Shown here: positions 18,004 to 26,967 of the stretch, piece by piece | How positions within the stretch are numbered: position 1 is the stretch's first letter | Layout: each line of letters opens with the position of its first letter | Source: Thermohalobaculum xanthum | GTDB lineage: Bacteria > Pseudomonadota > Alphaproteobacteria > Rhodobacterales > Rhodobacteraceae | Length of the DNA stretch: 64,000 bases | Assembly (NCBI RefSeq): GCF_016623495.1 | Contig: NZ_JAEHHL010000015.1 | Location: 1 to 64,000 of the forward strand | Direction of reading: 5' to 3' | Notes under the pieces: generated by a model | Told to the model about the DNA's origin: nothing | The model's input: the letters and a program-made list of their open reading frames with translations, nothing else | Database searches by the model: none | Made by a program: the position numbers and the translations under genes

Positions 18004-18018
18004 GCCGATCCGCGCGCG

Positions 18019-18468
18019 TCACTCCCGTGCAAGACGGTGCTTCGCTCCTGCGCGCATCTCGTCGCGCGACACGGCACCGTCGCCGTTCGTGTCGAGCCGC
18101 GCGAAGCGCTTGGCGCCCCGCTGCGCGAACTCACCCGCGTCGACCACACCATCCCCGTTGGCGTCGAGGCGCGCAAACCTTTTGGCCATGCGCCGCTCCT
18201 GCGGCGCGCGCAGCTCGGCCTCGCTCAGGACCCCGTTGCCGTCGGTATCGAGCCGGGCGAGCATCCGCGTCTGGCCGCTCTCCATCTCGACCAGGCTCAC
18301 CATGCCGTCGCCGTCGGCATCGAGCATCTCGAAGATCCGCTCGCCGCGAAACTCGCCGCGCGCACCGTCGGCGGGCTTCGCCGTCTGGGCCTGCGCCGCC
18401 GTGCCGGCCACCAGGATCGCTGCAACCGTCAGCGCTGCACGGTCAAATTTCACCTGAAAGAAATGCAT
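18019..18468 (-). CDS. Secreted EF-hand calcium-binding protein
   Basis: A 149-residue protein with a signal peptide (about residues 1-26, ending AGTAAQA). The mature part contains four canonical 12-residue EF-hand loops: DADGDGMVSLVE, DTDGNGVLSEAE, DANGDGVVDAGE and DTNGDGAVSRDE, each with the D-x-[DN]-x-[DN]-G pattern and a terminal glutamate, so all four should bind calcium. I prefer the ATG at 18468, which has GGAAG six bases upstream; an ATG at 18474 is too close to that site. It lies 15 bases upstream of the ECF sigma gene on the same strand, which is an unusual operon partner. Confidence 0.88.
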   Translation of the reverse strand: MHFFQVKFDRAALTVAAILVAGTAAQAQTAKPADGARGEFRGERIFEMLDADGDGMVSLVEMESGQTRMLARLDTDGNGVLSEAELRAPQERRMAKRFARLDANGDGVVDAGEFAQRGAKRFARLDTNGDGAVSRDEMRAGAKHRLARE

Positions 18469-18612
18469 CGACATCTTCCGACCTCGTGTCCGGTCCTGTA
18501 CCCAAGATCCCGGAGAGCGCGTCCCCGATCTCATGCAAGCAAACGACGCGCCGTCCCGGTTCCGTCGCGGCTGGCGGCGCTCGCGGGCAAGATTTTTCCC
18601 GGGCGGCCGCGA

Positions 18613-18636
18613 CCTGTGGCGACACGGTGCCACAGG
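18613..18636. repeat. 8-bp perfect inverted repeat upstream of the DUF983 gene
   Basis: CCTGTGGC and GCCACAGG flank an 8-base centre in the divergent gap between the EF-hand and DUF983 genes, about 40 bases before the latter's start. It could be an operator or a leader hairpin; no T-run follows. Confidence 0.35.
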
Positions 18637-18676
18637 CGCCGCGCCGGGGGATGCCAAGGCCAGCGGCGAGGGCTAC

Positions 18677-19102
18677 ATGGGTGAAATGAACCACGATCAT
18701 GACCGCTTCCTGCACGGGTCCCAGCCGCTCGAGCGCCCGCTCCTGCCCGCACTGCTGCGCGGCTGGAAGCGGCGTTGCCCGAACTGCGGCGGCGGGCCCG
18801 TGTTCGCAAGCTACCTCGCGGTCCGGCCCTCCTGCGTCGCATGCGGCGAGCCGTTCCATCACCACCGGGCCGACGACCTGCCTGCCTGGGCGACGATCGT
18901 GATCGTCGGCCACCTGGTCGGCACGCTTCTGCTCTCGGTCGAATTCTCGCTTGCACCGCCGATGTGGGTGCATTTCGCGTTGTGGCCGACGCTGGCGCTC
19001 GGTCTGACGCTGTGGCTCCTGCCGCGGATCAAGGGCATGGTGGTCGCCATGCAGTGGGCCTGGCGGATGCACGGCTTCGAGGGCGAAGGCCAGCCCGACT
19101 GA
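18677..19102 (+). CDS. DUF983 family membrane protein
   Basis: A 141-residue protein with a CPNCGGG...CVACGEPF zinc-ribbon-like cysteine set at about residues 34-62, followed by two or three hydrophobic segments (WATIVIVGHLVGTLLLSVEF and WPTLALGLTLWLLP). This is the signature of the DUF983 family of alphaproteobacteria, whose function is not established; members often sit near cytochrome oxidase or Nudix genes. I start at ATG 18677; the frame runs 48 codons upstream through an arginine-rich stretch that is not protein-like. The Nudix gene follows 96 bp downstream. Confidence 0.82.
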   Translation: MGEMNHDHDRFLHGSQPLERPLLPALLRGWKRRCPNCGGGPVFASYLAVRPSCVACGEPFHHHRADDLPAWATIVIVGHLVGTLLLSVEFSLAPPMWVHFALWPTLALGLTLWLLPRIKGMVVAMQWAWRMHGFEGEGQPD

Positions 19103-19198
19103 CCGGCCCGCGCGGCTGGACAGCGACCTGCCCGGCACCCTAGTCTGCAGCCGCGCCCGCCGACCGGCGGCTGCGGCTCACAGGCAGGACCCTGGCAC

Positions 19199-19894
19199 AT
19201 GACGGAACCGGCAAAGGACGCGCTGCGCGACGCGGCGACGATCATCCTGATCCGCCGCGACGGTGGCGCAGCGCCACGCGTGCTGATGGGCCAGCGCGGC
19301 GAGTCCGCGGCCTTCATGCCCTCGAAATTCGTATTCCCCGGCGGCGCCGTCGATCCCGCTGATCACGTGCTCGCCCAGCGCATCCCGCCGCCCGCGGCCC
19401 TGGCCGCGCGGCTGGAAAGCCGCGCGCCCGAGGGCCTCGCCGGCGCGCTCGCGCTCGCCGCGATCCGTGAGCTGTGGGAGGAGGCGGGCCTCGCCCTCGC
19501 CCGGACTTGCGCCGTTCCGGACGTCGCCGTCCTCGACGCCGCACCCGAGCCCTGGCGCAACTTCCTCTCGCGCGGCTGGGAGCCCGCGCCCGACGCGCTC
19601 AGCTTCGTCTTCCGCGCGATCACGCCGCCGGGCCGCCCGCGCCGCTTCGACGCGCGTTTCTTCATGGCGGATGCCGGCCTGCTCGCCGACGGCCCCGACG
19701 CCTTCGACGACATCGACCACGAGCTCGGCCATCTGAGCTGGCTCACCCTGCCCGAGGCGCGCGCGCTCGACCTGCCCTTCATCACCGAGGTCGTCCTGGC
19801 CGAGGTCGATGCCCGGCTCGAGGCGCCCGCCGCCCCGCGCCCTGCACCCTTCTTCCGCCACGAGGGTGGGCGCTCGTTCTTCGAGCCCCTGTGA
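19199..19894 (+). CDS. Nudix hydrolase
   Basis: A 231-residue protein of the Nudix superfamily, which splits nucleoside-diphosphate-linked compounds. The beginning (TIILIRRDGGAAPRVLMGQRGESAAFMP) and VFPGGAVDPAD are typical of the long NUDT7/CoA-pyrophosphatase-like branch. The Nudix box is visible as AAIRELWEEAGLAL at about residues 88-101, with the RE..EE metal-binding residues, although the expected upstream glycine is displaced. It is followed six bases later by the MFS gene on the same strand. Substrate unknown. Confidence 0.82.
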   Translation: MTEPAKDALRDAATIILIRRDGGAAPRVLMGQRGESAAFMPSKFVFPGGAVDPADHVLAQRIPPPAALAARLESRAPEGLAGALALAAIRELWEEAGLALARTCAVPDVAVLDAAPEPWRNFLSRGWEPAPDALSFVFRAITPPGRPRRFDARFFMADAGLLADGPDAFDDIDHELGHLSWLTLPEARALDLPFITEVVLAEVDARLEAPAAPRPAPFFRHEGGRSFFEPL

Positions 19895-19900
19895 CCGGCC

Positions 19901-21085
19901 ATGACGACCGGGGTCGAAGGCATCGCGAGGCACGTCGCAGCGTTCAAGGGGCAGATCGCGCCGATCGCGGCGATCTCGCTCTTTGGCCTGTCGATGACGA
20001 TGAGCTACCCGCTCTTCGCCCTGCTGCTCGAGCGCGCGGGGGCGAGCGGCGCGGTCATCGGGCTCAACACCATGGCGGCGGCGGTCTCGATGGTGCTGAT
20101 CGCGCCGCTGATGCCCCGCATCCTGCGCCATGTCGGCATCGGCCCGCTGATGATCGGCTCGGCATTGTTCATGGCGGCGATCTTCGCCGCCGTGCCCATC
20201 CATCACGGGATCGCCTGGTGGATGATGCTGCGCTTCGCCTATGGCTTCGCGGGAACGGCGCTCTTCTTCGCCTCCGAGTTCTGGATTGTCGGCGCGGCGC
20301 CCGAGGCGAGCCGCGGCCGCATCATCGCGATCTACGGCATCTCGCTCTCGGCCAGCTTCATGGCGGGCCCGCTGGTGCTCAGCCTCACCGGGCTGGAAGG
20401 ATGGCTGCCCTTCCTCGTGGCCGCCGGCATCCTGGTCGCGGGGCTCGCGCCGATCGTCTGGGGCCTGGCCAGCGCCCCGCCGATCGAGGACGAGGCGCCG
20501 CCGCGCCTTGCCGACACGCTGCGCTTCTTCACCTCCGACCCGGCGATGATCTGGGCGGTGGTGCTGTTCGCGGCGGTCGAGTACGGCACCCTCTCGCTGC
20601 TCTCGGTCTGGGGCGTGCGTTCGGGCCTGCCGGAGGCCGAGGCCGTGCTGCTGCTCGCCGCCTTCCCGCTGGGCGCGATGCTGATGCAGTTCCCGCTGGG
20701 CTGGGCGGCCGACCGCTTCGACCGCCGGCGGCTGCTCATGCTGATCGCACTGGTGATGATCGCCGCGCCTCTGGGCATGATGCTCAGCGCGCGCGCGCTA
20801 GGCCCGCTCGTGCCGCTGATGATGGTTTGGGGCGGGCTTGCGTCCGGGCTCTACCTCGTCGCGCTGACGGGGCTCGGTGCGCGCTACACGGGCCAGCGCC
20901 TGGCGCAGGCCAACGCGGCAGTGGTGCTTGCCTACGGCGTCGGCGCGCTCTTCTCGCCGCCGGTTCTGGGGGCCGCGATGGACGCGGTAGACCCCGACGG
21001 GCTGGCGCTCGCCAGCGCCGTTTTTGCCCTCAGTTTCCTCGTTCTCGTGCTCGCGCGCATGCTCGTTCGACGGAAAACCCCTTGA
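19901..21085 (+). CDS. Major facilitator superfamily transporter
   Basis: A 394-residue protein with about 12 hydrophobic helices. The loop between helices 8 and 9 ([16 protein letters not shown]) is the classic MFS G-x-x-D-R-x-x-R-R motif, and the first-half counterpart is degenerate. Overall it resembles the YcaD/uncharacterised MFS branch. It starts six bases after the Nudix gene, suggesting cotranscription. The substrate cannot be predicted. Confidence 0.85.
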   Translation: MTTGVEGIARHVAAFKGQIAPIAAISLFGLSMTMSYPLFALLLERAGASGAVIGLNTMAAAVSMVLIAPLMPRILRHVGIGPLMIGSALFMAAIFAAVPIHHGIAWWMMLRFAYGFAGTALFFASEFWIVGAAPEASRGRIIAIYGISLSASFMAGPLVLSLTGLEGWLPFLVAAGILVAGLAPIVWGLASAPPIEDEAPPRLADTLRFFTSDPAMIWAVVLFAAVEYGTLSLLSVWGVRSGLPEAEAVLLLAAFPLGAMLMQFPLGWAADRFDRRRLLMLIALVMIAAPLGMMLSARALGPLVPLMMVWGGLASGLYLVALTGLGARYTGQRLAQANAAVVLAYGVGALFSPPVLGAAMDAVDPDGLALASAVFALSFLVLVLARMLVRRKTP

Positions 21086-21218
21086 CTTGGGCGCGCCGGC
21101 GGGTAGGAACGGCTCTCGACTTCGCGGGCCGCGCTGCCCGCGGCAAAAGACATGCGGGCGGCGGCGCCCGGAAGGAATGGGCGACGCGCGGCGCGCGGCC
21201 CGCAGAGGAGTGACGACG

Positions 21219-21386
21219 ATGGCGAAGCCCACCACGGTGAAAATCCGCCTCAACTCGACCGCCGGCACGGGCTTCTTCTACGTGACGAAGAAGAACTCGC
21301 GCACCATGACCGAGAAGATGACCGTGCGGAAGTACGACCCGGTCGCGCGCAAGCACGTCGAGTTCAAGGAAGGCAAGATCAAGTAA
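21219..21386 (+). CDS. rpmG: 50S ribosomal protein L33
   Basis: A 55-residue basic protein, [20 protein letters not shown] then [14 protein letters not shown] and [20 protein letters not shown], matching the alphaproteobacterial L33 without the zinc-binding cysteines found in other forms. It belongs to the large ribosomal subunit. GAGGAG sits nine bases before the ATG, a strong ribosome-binding site. A clear terminator follows. Confidence 0.97.
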   Translation: MAKPTTVKIRLNSTAGTGFFYVTKKNSRTMTEKMTVRKYDPVARKHVEFKEGKIK

Positions 21387-21418
21387 GCCCGACGCGCGAG
21401 CAAATCGCGGGGGACAGT

Positions 21419-21452
21419 GAAGGGCGGCCCACGGGCCGCCCTTTCGCTTTTC
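21419..21452 (+). terminator. Rho-independent terminator of rpmG
   Basis: A 10-bp perfect stem (AGGGCGGCCC at 21421-21430 with GGGCCGCCCT at 21433-21442) with a 2-base centre is followed by TTCGCTTTT, 34 bases after the rpmG stop. Confidence 0.85.
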
Positions 21453-21496
21453 GGCCGCGCCGAGCCGCGCCGAACCCGCCGCCGCGGGGCGGGCAC

Positions 21497-21530
21497 AAAA
21501 GAAAAGGGCCGGGGAAGCTCCCCGGCCCTT
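21497..21530 (-). terminator. Rho-independent terminator of the Bax-inhibitor-1 gene
   Basis: On the minus strand a 12-bp perfect stem (arms 21519-21530 and 21504-21515, AAGGGCCGGGGA type) with an AGC-sized loop runs into TTTTCTTTT, 23 bases after the stop codon. Confidence 0.9.
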
Positions 21531-21553
21531 GGCCGTTCAGGCTGCCGCCCGGT

Positions 21554-22339
21554 TCACTCGCGGTTGCCGAGGAACTGCAGCAGGAACATGAACATGTTGA
21601 TGAAGTCGAGGTAGAGGCGCAGCGCGCCCATGACCGCGCCCTTCTCCAGCCAGGCCTCGCCGCCCGGGGTCGCGCGCATGCCCAGGTACTCGTTCTTGAT
21701 CGACTGCGTGTCGTAGGCCGTCAGCCCCGCGAACAGCAGCACGCCAAGCATCGAGATCGCCCACTGCAGCCCCGAGCTCGCGAGGAAGATGTTCACGATC
21801 GAGGCTACGATCAGGCCGATCACGCCCATGATCAGGAACGATCCCCAGCCCGACAGGTCCTTCTTGGTCGTGTAGCCCCAAAGCGAGAGGCCACCGAAGG
21901 CGATCGCCGTGATGAAGAAGGTGCGTGCGATCGACTCGCCGGTGAAGACGGCGAAGATCCATGCCATCGACAGGCCCATCACCGCGCCGAAGGCCCAGAA
22001 GGTCATCTGTGCGGCCGAGGCGCTCATCCGGTTCAGCATCGCCGAGAAAGCGAAGATGAAGGCCAGCGGGGCGAACATGATCACCCACTTGAGCGGGCTG
22101 CCGTAAAGCGTCGCGATCGCGCCCGGGCCAAGCAGGTAAGGTGCGGCCTCGCCGCCCTGCGAGGCGACTATCGCCTCGCGGAAATCATGGCCGATCACCC
22201 AGGCCACCAGGCCCGTGATGACCATCGCACCCGCCATCAGCGCGTAGACCTTGTTCATGTATGCGCGCAGGCCCTCGTCGATCTCCGCGACGCGGGCGCC
22301 GGTCGCGATGCGGCCTGCTGCGTAGTTCGGGTTCACCAT
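21554..22339 (-). CDS. Bax inhibitor-1/YccA family membrane protein
   Basis: A 261-residue protein with seven hydrophobic helices. The family signature is seen near the end as LLFAGLTAYDTQSIKNEYL and GALRLYLDFINMFMFLLQFLG, with the conserved aspartates of the pH-sensing site; the N-terminal LRAYMNKVYALMAGAMVITGL is also typical. Bacterial members (YccA, YetJ) are calcium-leak channels or modulators of the FtsH protease. I start at ATG 22339 (MVNPNYAAGR). The gene stands alone with its own promoter candidate and terminator. Confidence 0.92.
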   Translation of the reverse strand: MVNPNYAAGRIATGARVAEIDEGLRAYMNKVYALMAGAMVITGLVAWVIGHDFREAIVASQGGEAAPYLLGPGAIATLYGSPLKWVIMFAPLAFIFAFSAMLNRMSASAAQMTFWAFGAVMGLSMAWIFAVFTGESIARTFFITAIAFGGLSLWGYTTKKDLSGWGSFLIMGVIGLIVASIVNIFLASSGLQWAISMLGVLLFAGLTAYDTQSIKNEYLGMRATPGGEAWLEKGAVMGALRLYLDFINMFMFLLQFLGNRE

Positions 22340-22407
22340 GTTTCTGACCCTATGCTCCTGTTGCACGTCTCGAGACGGCCGCCGGCCGCCTCGCTTTATC
22401 CCGACAG

Positions 22408-22438
22408 ATGATATCGGAAATCTGCCCTTGCATTTCAA
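22408..22438 (-). promoter_or_regulatory. Candidate sigma-70 promoter for the Bax-inhibitor-1 gene
   Basis: On the minus strand TTGAAA (22433-22438) and TATCAT (22408-22413) each match the consensus at five of six positions. The spacer is 19 bases, slightly long. The start codon lies about 70 bases downstream. Confidence 0.45.
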
Positions 22439-22453
22439 GCATTTCCGGCACGC

Positions 22454-25009
22454 TCACCCCGCCGCCATGCGCAGCACCCGCGCCGGCCGAAGGCGCAGCG
22501 GTCGCGCTGAAAACGCAAGCCCCGCCAGCAGGTTGAGCCCCGCGCCGGCAAGGATGATCGCGACCGCCGGCCCGATCCGCAGGATGAAATCGGCGTCCAG
22601 AACGAAAACCGACACCGCCCAGGCCGCCGCCGTGCCCCAGATCAGCGCCACCAGGCCCGCCACCGCGCCCAGCAGACCGGCGCGCAGCGCGAGGCTCGCG
22701 AGGATGCGCAGCCGCGCGGCACCCAGCACCTTCATGACTGCCGCCTCGGCCACCTGCCGCTCGGCCGCGGCCCCGGCGGCGCCGACCAGCACTGCAAGCC
22801 CCGTCAGCAGCACCGCCAGGGCGCCCCAGCGGGTCGCGCCGCCCAGCGTGGCCAGGCCGTCCGAGACCCGCTCGATCTGGTCGCGCACACGGATCGCCGT
22901 GACATTGGGAAAGTCGCGGCCGATCTCGCGCATCAGCCCGGCCTCGGCCTCCGGACTGGCATAGACGGTCGCGATATGGGTGTGCGGCGCCCCGGCCAGC
23001 GCGTTGGGCGAGAGCACCATCAGGAACGAGATGCCCAGCGCGCGCCAATCCACCTCGCGCAAGTTCGCGACGCGCGCGGTGACCGGGCGGCCCAGCACGT
23101 TCACCGTCAGGGTCGAGCCCACGGAAAGACCCAGCTCCCGCCCCTCCTCGGCGGCGAAGCTCACCAGGGGCTCGCCCGCGTGGTCATCGTCCCACCAGGC
23201 GCCCTCGGTGATCACGCTGCCGGCGGGCGGCGCGGCGGCATAGCTGACGCCCCGGTCGCCGCGCAGCACCCATGCGGCCGCAGGGTCGATCTCGGCCTCG
23301 GCCGCCGGGACGCCGTCGAGATGGCTGATCACGCCGCGCAGCATCGGCGCGGTGGCCACCCGGCTTACGCCGTCGGTGGCGTCGGTCAGCGTGCGGAAGG
23401 GCGCCAGCTGGTCCGGCTGGATGTCGACGAAGAAGAAGGCCGGCGCATCCGTCGGCAGCTCGCTGCGGATCAGCCTCTGCATGTTCGCGTCGATCTGGCC
23501 GATCGCGGCCAGCACGCCCAGGCCAAGGCCAAGGGCCATCACCACGTTGGGCGTGCCCCCGCCCGGCGCGCCGATGGCGCCCAGCGCCAGCCGCAGCCCG
23601 GGTCGGCTGCGCGCCAGCGGGCCATGCGCCAGCGCCCGCGCGCCATGCATCGCCAGCCACCCGGCCCCGCGCAGCAGCAGCATCGCCGCCCCGATCGCGC
23701 CGATGACGCCCGCCGCCAGCTTGGGCGCGCCCGACAGCCACACGACCATCGCGCCGAACGCCGCAGCCATCAGACCCAGCGCGACCAGCGCGCCGCGATG
23801 CGGCCAGGCATCCGGCCCCCCGCGTCCACGCCCCGCCACACGCGCCGCCGCGCGGAACAGCACCGCGGGCCGAATGTCGCGCAGCCACATCAGCGGCCCC
23901 AGCGCGAACAGCGCGGCGATGCCCGCGCCGTAGACCGCCGCCAGCGCCAGCGGTACGGGATAGGCGGCAAAGCGCGCGGGGACCGGCAGGGTCTCGGCCA
24001 TCAGCGGCGCGGCCAGCGCCACCGCCCCCGCGCCCAGTGCCACGCCGAGCGCGATGCCCAGCGTCGCGATCGCGCCGATCTGGATCAGGTAGGCCGCGAA
24101 GACGGTGCCAGACGAGGCCCCAAGCGTGCGCAGCGTGGCGATCGCGCCCAGCTTGCGGGTGAGGTAGCCACGGACTGCCGCGCCGACGCCGACGCCGCCC
24201 ACCACCAGCGCGGCCAGCCCCACCAGGGTGAGAAAGGCGCTGGCCCGTGTGACGAAGCGCTCGACCCCGGGCGCTGCCTGCTCTCGGTCGCGCCAGCGCA
24301 CGCCTGCGTCAGGGAAGCGCGCCTCGAATCCCGCGCGCAGGGCGGCAAGATCGGCGCTCTCCGGCGTGCGCAGGCGATAGATCGTCTCGTAGAGCGTGCC
24401 GGGTCCCAGCAGCCCCGCGTCGCGCAAGCCGTCCGAGGTCACGATCACCCGCGGCCCCAGCCCGAATCCGCCCGACAGCCGGTCGGGCTCGTCGCTCAGG
24501 ACGCCGCGATATTCGAACTCGCCCGCGCCCAGGCGCACGCGATCGCCGGGCTGCAGGCCCAGCCGCTCGGCCAGAACCGCCTCGGCCACAAGGCCCCAGG
24601 CACCGTCGCGGCGGGCCAGCGCATCGGGCAGACTGCCGCCTTCGACCCCGACGCTGCCATAAAGCGGATAGGCGTCGTCGACGCCCTTGACCTGCACCAG
24701 CGCCCGCTCGCCCTCGATCGTGCCCAGCATCGAGCGCAGGTCGTGCACCTGCGCGACATCACCCATGCCCTCCATGAAGTCGCGCTCGGCCTCCGAGGCA
24801 CCGCGATAGGTGAAGGTCAGCGCGACATCGCCGCCCAGGATCGTGCGCCCCTCGGCCGAGAGCCCCGCGCCGATGGCGGCAGCAACCGAGCCCACGGCGG
24901 CGATGCCGCCTACGCCAAGCGCGAGGCACAGAAGGAAGATGCGGAACCCCGCCAGGCCGCCGCGCAACTCGCGCCGAGCCAGGCGCGCCGCGAAGCCGAG
25001 GCCCCTCAC
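22454..25009 (-). CDS. ybbP: ABC transporter permease, YbbP type (FtsX-like)
   Basis: An 851-residue inner-membrane protein. It has an N-terminal helix (IFLLCLALGVGGIAAVGSVAAAI), a large periplasmic domain, an FtsX/MacB-type core of several helices in the middle (about 250-470), a second periplasmic region, and a C-terminal FtsX domain. This double FtsX architecture and length match YbbP of the ybbA-ybbP export system, linked in the literature to lipoprotein or envelope-stress functions but not fully defined. Its start overlaps the ybbA stop by four bases, and tesA is divergent from ybbA, as in Escherichia coli. Confidence 0.87.
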   Translation of the reverse strand: MRGLGFAARLARRELRGGLAGFRIFLLCLALGVGGIAAVGSVAAAIGAGLSAEGRTILGGDVALTFTYRGASEAERDFMEGMGDVAQVHDLRSMLGTIEGERALVQVKGVDDAYPLYGSVGVEGGSLPDALARRDGAWGLVAEAVLAERLGLQPGDRVRLGAGEFEYRGVLSDEPDRLSGGFGLGPRVIVTSDGLRDAGLLGPGTLYETIYRLRTPESADLAALRAGFEARFPDAGVRWRDREQAAPGVERFVTRASAFLTLVGLAALVVGGVGVGAAVRGYLTRKLGAIATLRTLGASSGTVFAAYLIQIGAIATLGIALGVALGAGAVALAAPLMAETLPVPARFAAYPVPLALAAVYGAGIAALFALGPLMWLRDIRPAVLFRAAARVAGRGRGGPDAWPHRGALVALGLMAAAFGAMVVWLSGAPKLAAGVIGAIGAAMLLLRGAGWLAMHGARALAHGPLARSRPGLRLALGAIGAPGGGTPNVVMALGLGLGVLAAIGQIDANMQRLIRSELPTDAPAFFFVDIQPDQLAPFRTLTDATDGVSRVATAPMLRGVISHLDGVPAAEAEIDPAAAWVLRGDRGVSYAAAPPAGSVITEGAWWDDDHAGEPLVSFAAEEGRELGLSVGSTLTVNVLGRPVTARVANLREVDWRALGISFLMVLSPNALAGAPHTHIATVYASPEAEAGLMREIGRDFPNVTAIRVRDQIERVSDGLATLGGATRWGALAVLLTGLAVLVGAAGAAAERQVAEAAVMKVLGAARLRILASLALRAGLLGAVAGLVALIWGTAAAWAVSVFVLDADFILRIGPAVAIILAGAGLNLLAGLAFSARPLRLRPARVLRMAAG

Positions 25010-25701
25010 GCCGCGGCCTCGCGCCGTTCCTCGCCTGCGATGCGCCCGTCGCGCATGGTCACGACCCGCGTGCAGCGCCCGGCCAGTTCGGGCGCGTGGG
25101 TGACCAGCACCAGCGTCGCCCCCTCCTCGGCCGCGAGGCCGAACAGAAGCTCGATCACCGCCTCGCCGGTGCGCCCGTCCAGGTTTCCGGTCGGCTCGTC
25201 GGCCAGCACCAGCCGCGGCCGCGGCGCCAGCGCCCGCGCCAGCGCCACGCGCTGCTGCTCGCCGCCCGACAGCTCGGCCGGGTAATGCGCAAGCCTGTGG
25301 CCCAGCCCCACCCGGTCAAGCATCGCCTCGGCGCGGGCAAAGGCATCCCGCGCGCCCGAGATCTCGAGCGGCGTTGCAACGTTCTCGACGGCGGTCATGG
25401 TCGGGATCAGGTGGAAGGACTGGAAGACGATGCCGATGCCCTGCCCGCGCAGCCGCGCCAGCGCATCCTCGCCCAGCGCGGTCAGGTCGGCGTCGAGAAC
25501 CCGCACCTCGCCCGCGGTCGCGCGCTCGAGGCCACCCATCACCATCAGGAGCGAGGACTTGCCCGACCCCGACGGCCCGACGATGCCCACATGCTCGCCA
25601 CGCGCGACGGTCAGATCGATCCCCCGCAGGATCTCGACATCGCCGGCCATGCTTGGCAAGGTCAGCGCGACGTCGCGAAGGCCGATCACCGTGTCTGACA
25701 T
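25006..25701 (-). CDS. ybbA: ABC transporter ATPase, YbbA type
   Basis: A 231-residue ATP-binding subunit. Visible motifs are Walker A GPSGSGKSS (about residues 44-52), the Q-loop in IGIVFQSFHLIPTMTAVENV, the signature LSGGEQQRVALARAL, Walker B RLVLADEPTGNLD and the switch histidine in LVLVTHAPEL. It belongs to the MacB/LolD-like branch. The ATG at 25701 (MSDTVIGL) has GAGGG at a good distance; an ATG at 25710 has none. The start codon physically overlaps the divergent tesA start codon. It is coupled to ybbP downstream. Confidence 0.92.
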   Translation of the reverse strand: MSDTVIGLRDVALTLPSMAGDVEILRGIDLTVARGEHVGIVGPSGSGKSSLLMVMGGLERATAGEVRVLDADLTALGEDALARLRGQGIGIVFQSFHLIPTMTAVENVATPLEISGARDAFARAEAMLDRVGLGHRLAHYPAELSGGEQQRVALARALAPRPRLVLADEPTGNLDGRTGEAVIELLFGLAAEEGATLVLVTHAPELAGRCTRVVTMRDGRIAGEERREAAA

Positions 25702-26392
25702 GATTTCCATCCCTCGCCGCCTAACCGGCTCATATGGACCGCGAGGCGCGTGGCGCAAGCATTTTGCCGGTCTTGCGCTTTGCTTTCTTGCCCTTTTTCT
25801 CGCCCGTCCCGCCGATGCCGGGCCGGCGACCGGCCCCAGGATCGTCGCCATCGGCGACAGCCTGACCGCCGGCTACGGCCTGCCGCCGACCGAGGGCTTC
25901 GTGCCGCAGCTCGACGCCTGGCTCGCCGAAAACGGCCATCCGCAGGCCGAGGTCGTCAACATGGGCGTCTCGGGCGACACCACCGCCGGGGGGCGCGCAC
26001 GGCTCGACTGGGCGCTCGGCGACGGCGCGGACGCGGTGATCATCGCGCTTGGCGGCAACGACATGCTGCGCGGCATCGCGCCCGAGTCGAGCCGCGCCAA
26101 TCTCGAGGCGATGCTCGAGGACCTCGTCCAGCGCGGCCTTCCCGTTCTGCTGGCGGGAATGCAGGCGCCATTGAACTATGGTCCCGACTACAAGGCGGAT
26201 TTCGACGCGATGTACCCCGAACTCGCGGCGCGCCATGGCGCGCTGCTCCACCCCTTCTTCCTCGAGGGCCTGGTCGGCGAGCGCGAGCTGTTCCAGGAAG
26301 ACGGGCTCCACCCCAACGCCGAGGGCGTCGCCCGCATGGTCGAGGCAATCGGCCCGCGCGTCATCGAACTGATCGGGCGCACCGGGCCATGA
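25700..26392 (+). CDS. tesA: Arylesterase / acyl-CoA thioesterase I-like SGNH hydrolase
   Basis: A 230-residue secreted hydrolase. An N-terminal signal peptide (FAGLALCFLALFLARPADA, ending near residue 40) precedes the SGNH catalytic domain: block I IVAIGDSLTAGYGLPP with the nucleophile serine, block II glycine in MGVSGDTTAGG, block III ALGGNDML, and block V DGLHPNAEGV with the Asp-His pair. TesA-type enzymes cleave thioesters and lipid or aryl esters in the periplasm. The ATG at 25700 overlaps the start codon of the divergent ybbA gene; no strong ribosome-binding site precedes it. It is followed by thpR with a four-base overlap. Confidence 0.9.
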   Translation: MISIPRRLTGSYGPRGAWRKHFAGLALCFLALFLARPADAGPATGPRIVAIGDSLTAGYGLPPTEGFVPQLDAWLAENGHPQAEVVNMGVSGDTTAGGRARLDWALGDGADAVIIALGGNDMLRGIAPESSRANLEAMLEDLVQRGLPVLLAGMQAPLNYGPDYKADFDAMYPELAARHGALLHPFFLEGLVGERELFQEDGLHPNAEGVARMVEAIGPRVIELIGRTGP

Positions 26393-26934
26393 TCCGCGCC
26401 TTCGTCGGCATCGCGATCCCGCCCCAGGTCGCCACGCGGCTCGCCGCCGCGCAGCTCGGCCTTCCCGCCGGCCGCGCCGTGCCGCCCGAGAATTTCCACA
26501 TCACCCTCGCTTTCCTGGGCGAGCAGCCCGAGCCGGTGATCGAGGACATGCACCACGCGCTCGGATCGCTGCGTGCGCCGCGCTTCTCGCTCAGGATCGA
26601 CGGGATGGACCTGTTCGGTGGGGCGCAGCCCACGATCCTGCACGCACGCATCGCGCCCGATCCGGCGCTTGTGCATTTGCGCGCGAAGGTGCTGCAGGCC
26701 GCTCGGCACACCGGCATCCAGGTTCGCGGTGGGCGCTACACGCCACATGTGACGCTGGCACGCCTTGGCAACGGGCTGAGGGCGGAAGACATTGCCGCGC
26801 TGCACGGCTTTGCGGCGGCAAGGGCGGGGCTTTCATCCGAGCCCTTCGAGGTCGAGGATTTCATCCTCTTCCGCTCGCGGCTCGGCAAGCAGGGGCCGAG
26901 CTACGAGGCGCTGGCCGACTATCCCCTCGACTGA
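26389..26934 (+). CDS. thpR: RNA 2',3'-cyclic phosphodiesterase ThpR
   Basis: A 181-residue 2H-phosphoesterase. The two catalytic H-x-T-L motifs are present as NFHITLAFLGE (about residues 38-48) and PHVTLARLG (about 119-127), and the N-terminal IRAFVGIAIPP is typical of the LigT/ThpR branch. The enzyme hydrolyses 2',3'-cyclic phosphate ends on RNA to 2'-phosphates. The start overlaps the tesA stop (ATGA), so the pair is probably translated together. Confidence 0.92.
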   Translation: MIRAFVGIAIPPQVATRLAAAQLGLPAGRAVPPENFHITLAFLGEQPEPVIEDMHHALGSLRAPRFSLRIDGMDLFGGAQPTILHARIAPDPALVHLRAKVLQAARHTGIQVRGGRYTPHVTLARLGNGLRAEDIAALHGFAAARAGLSSEPFEVEDFILFRSRLGKQGPSYEALADYPLD

Positions 26935-26967
26935 GCGTGTCAGCCGAGGGGACTGCCGGGGGCATCA

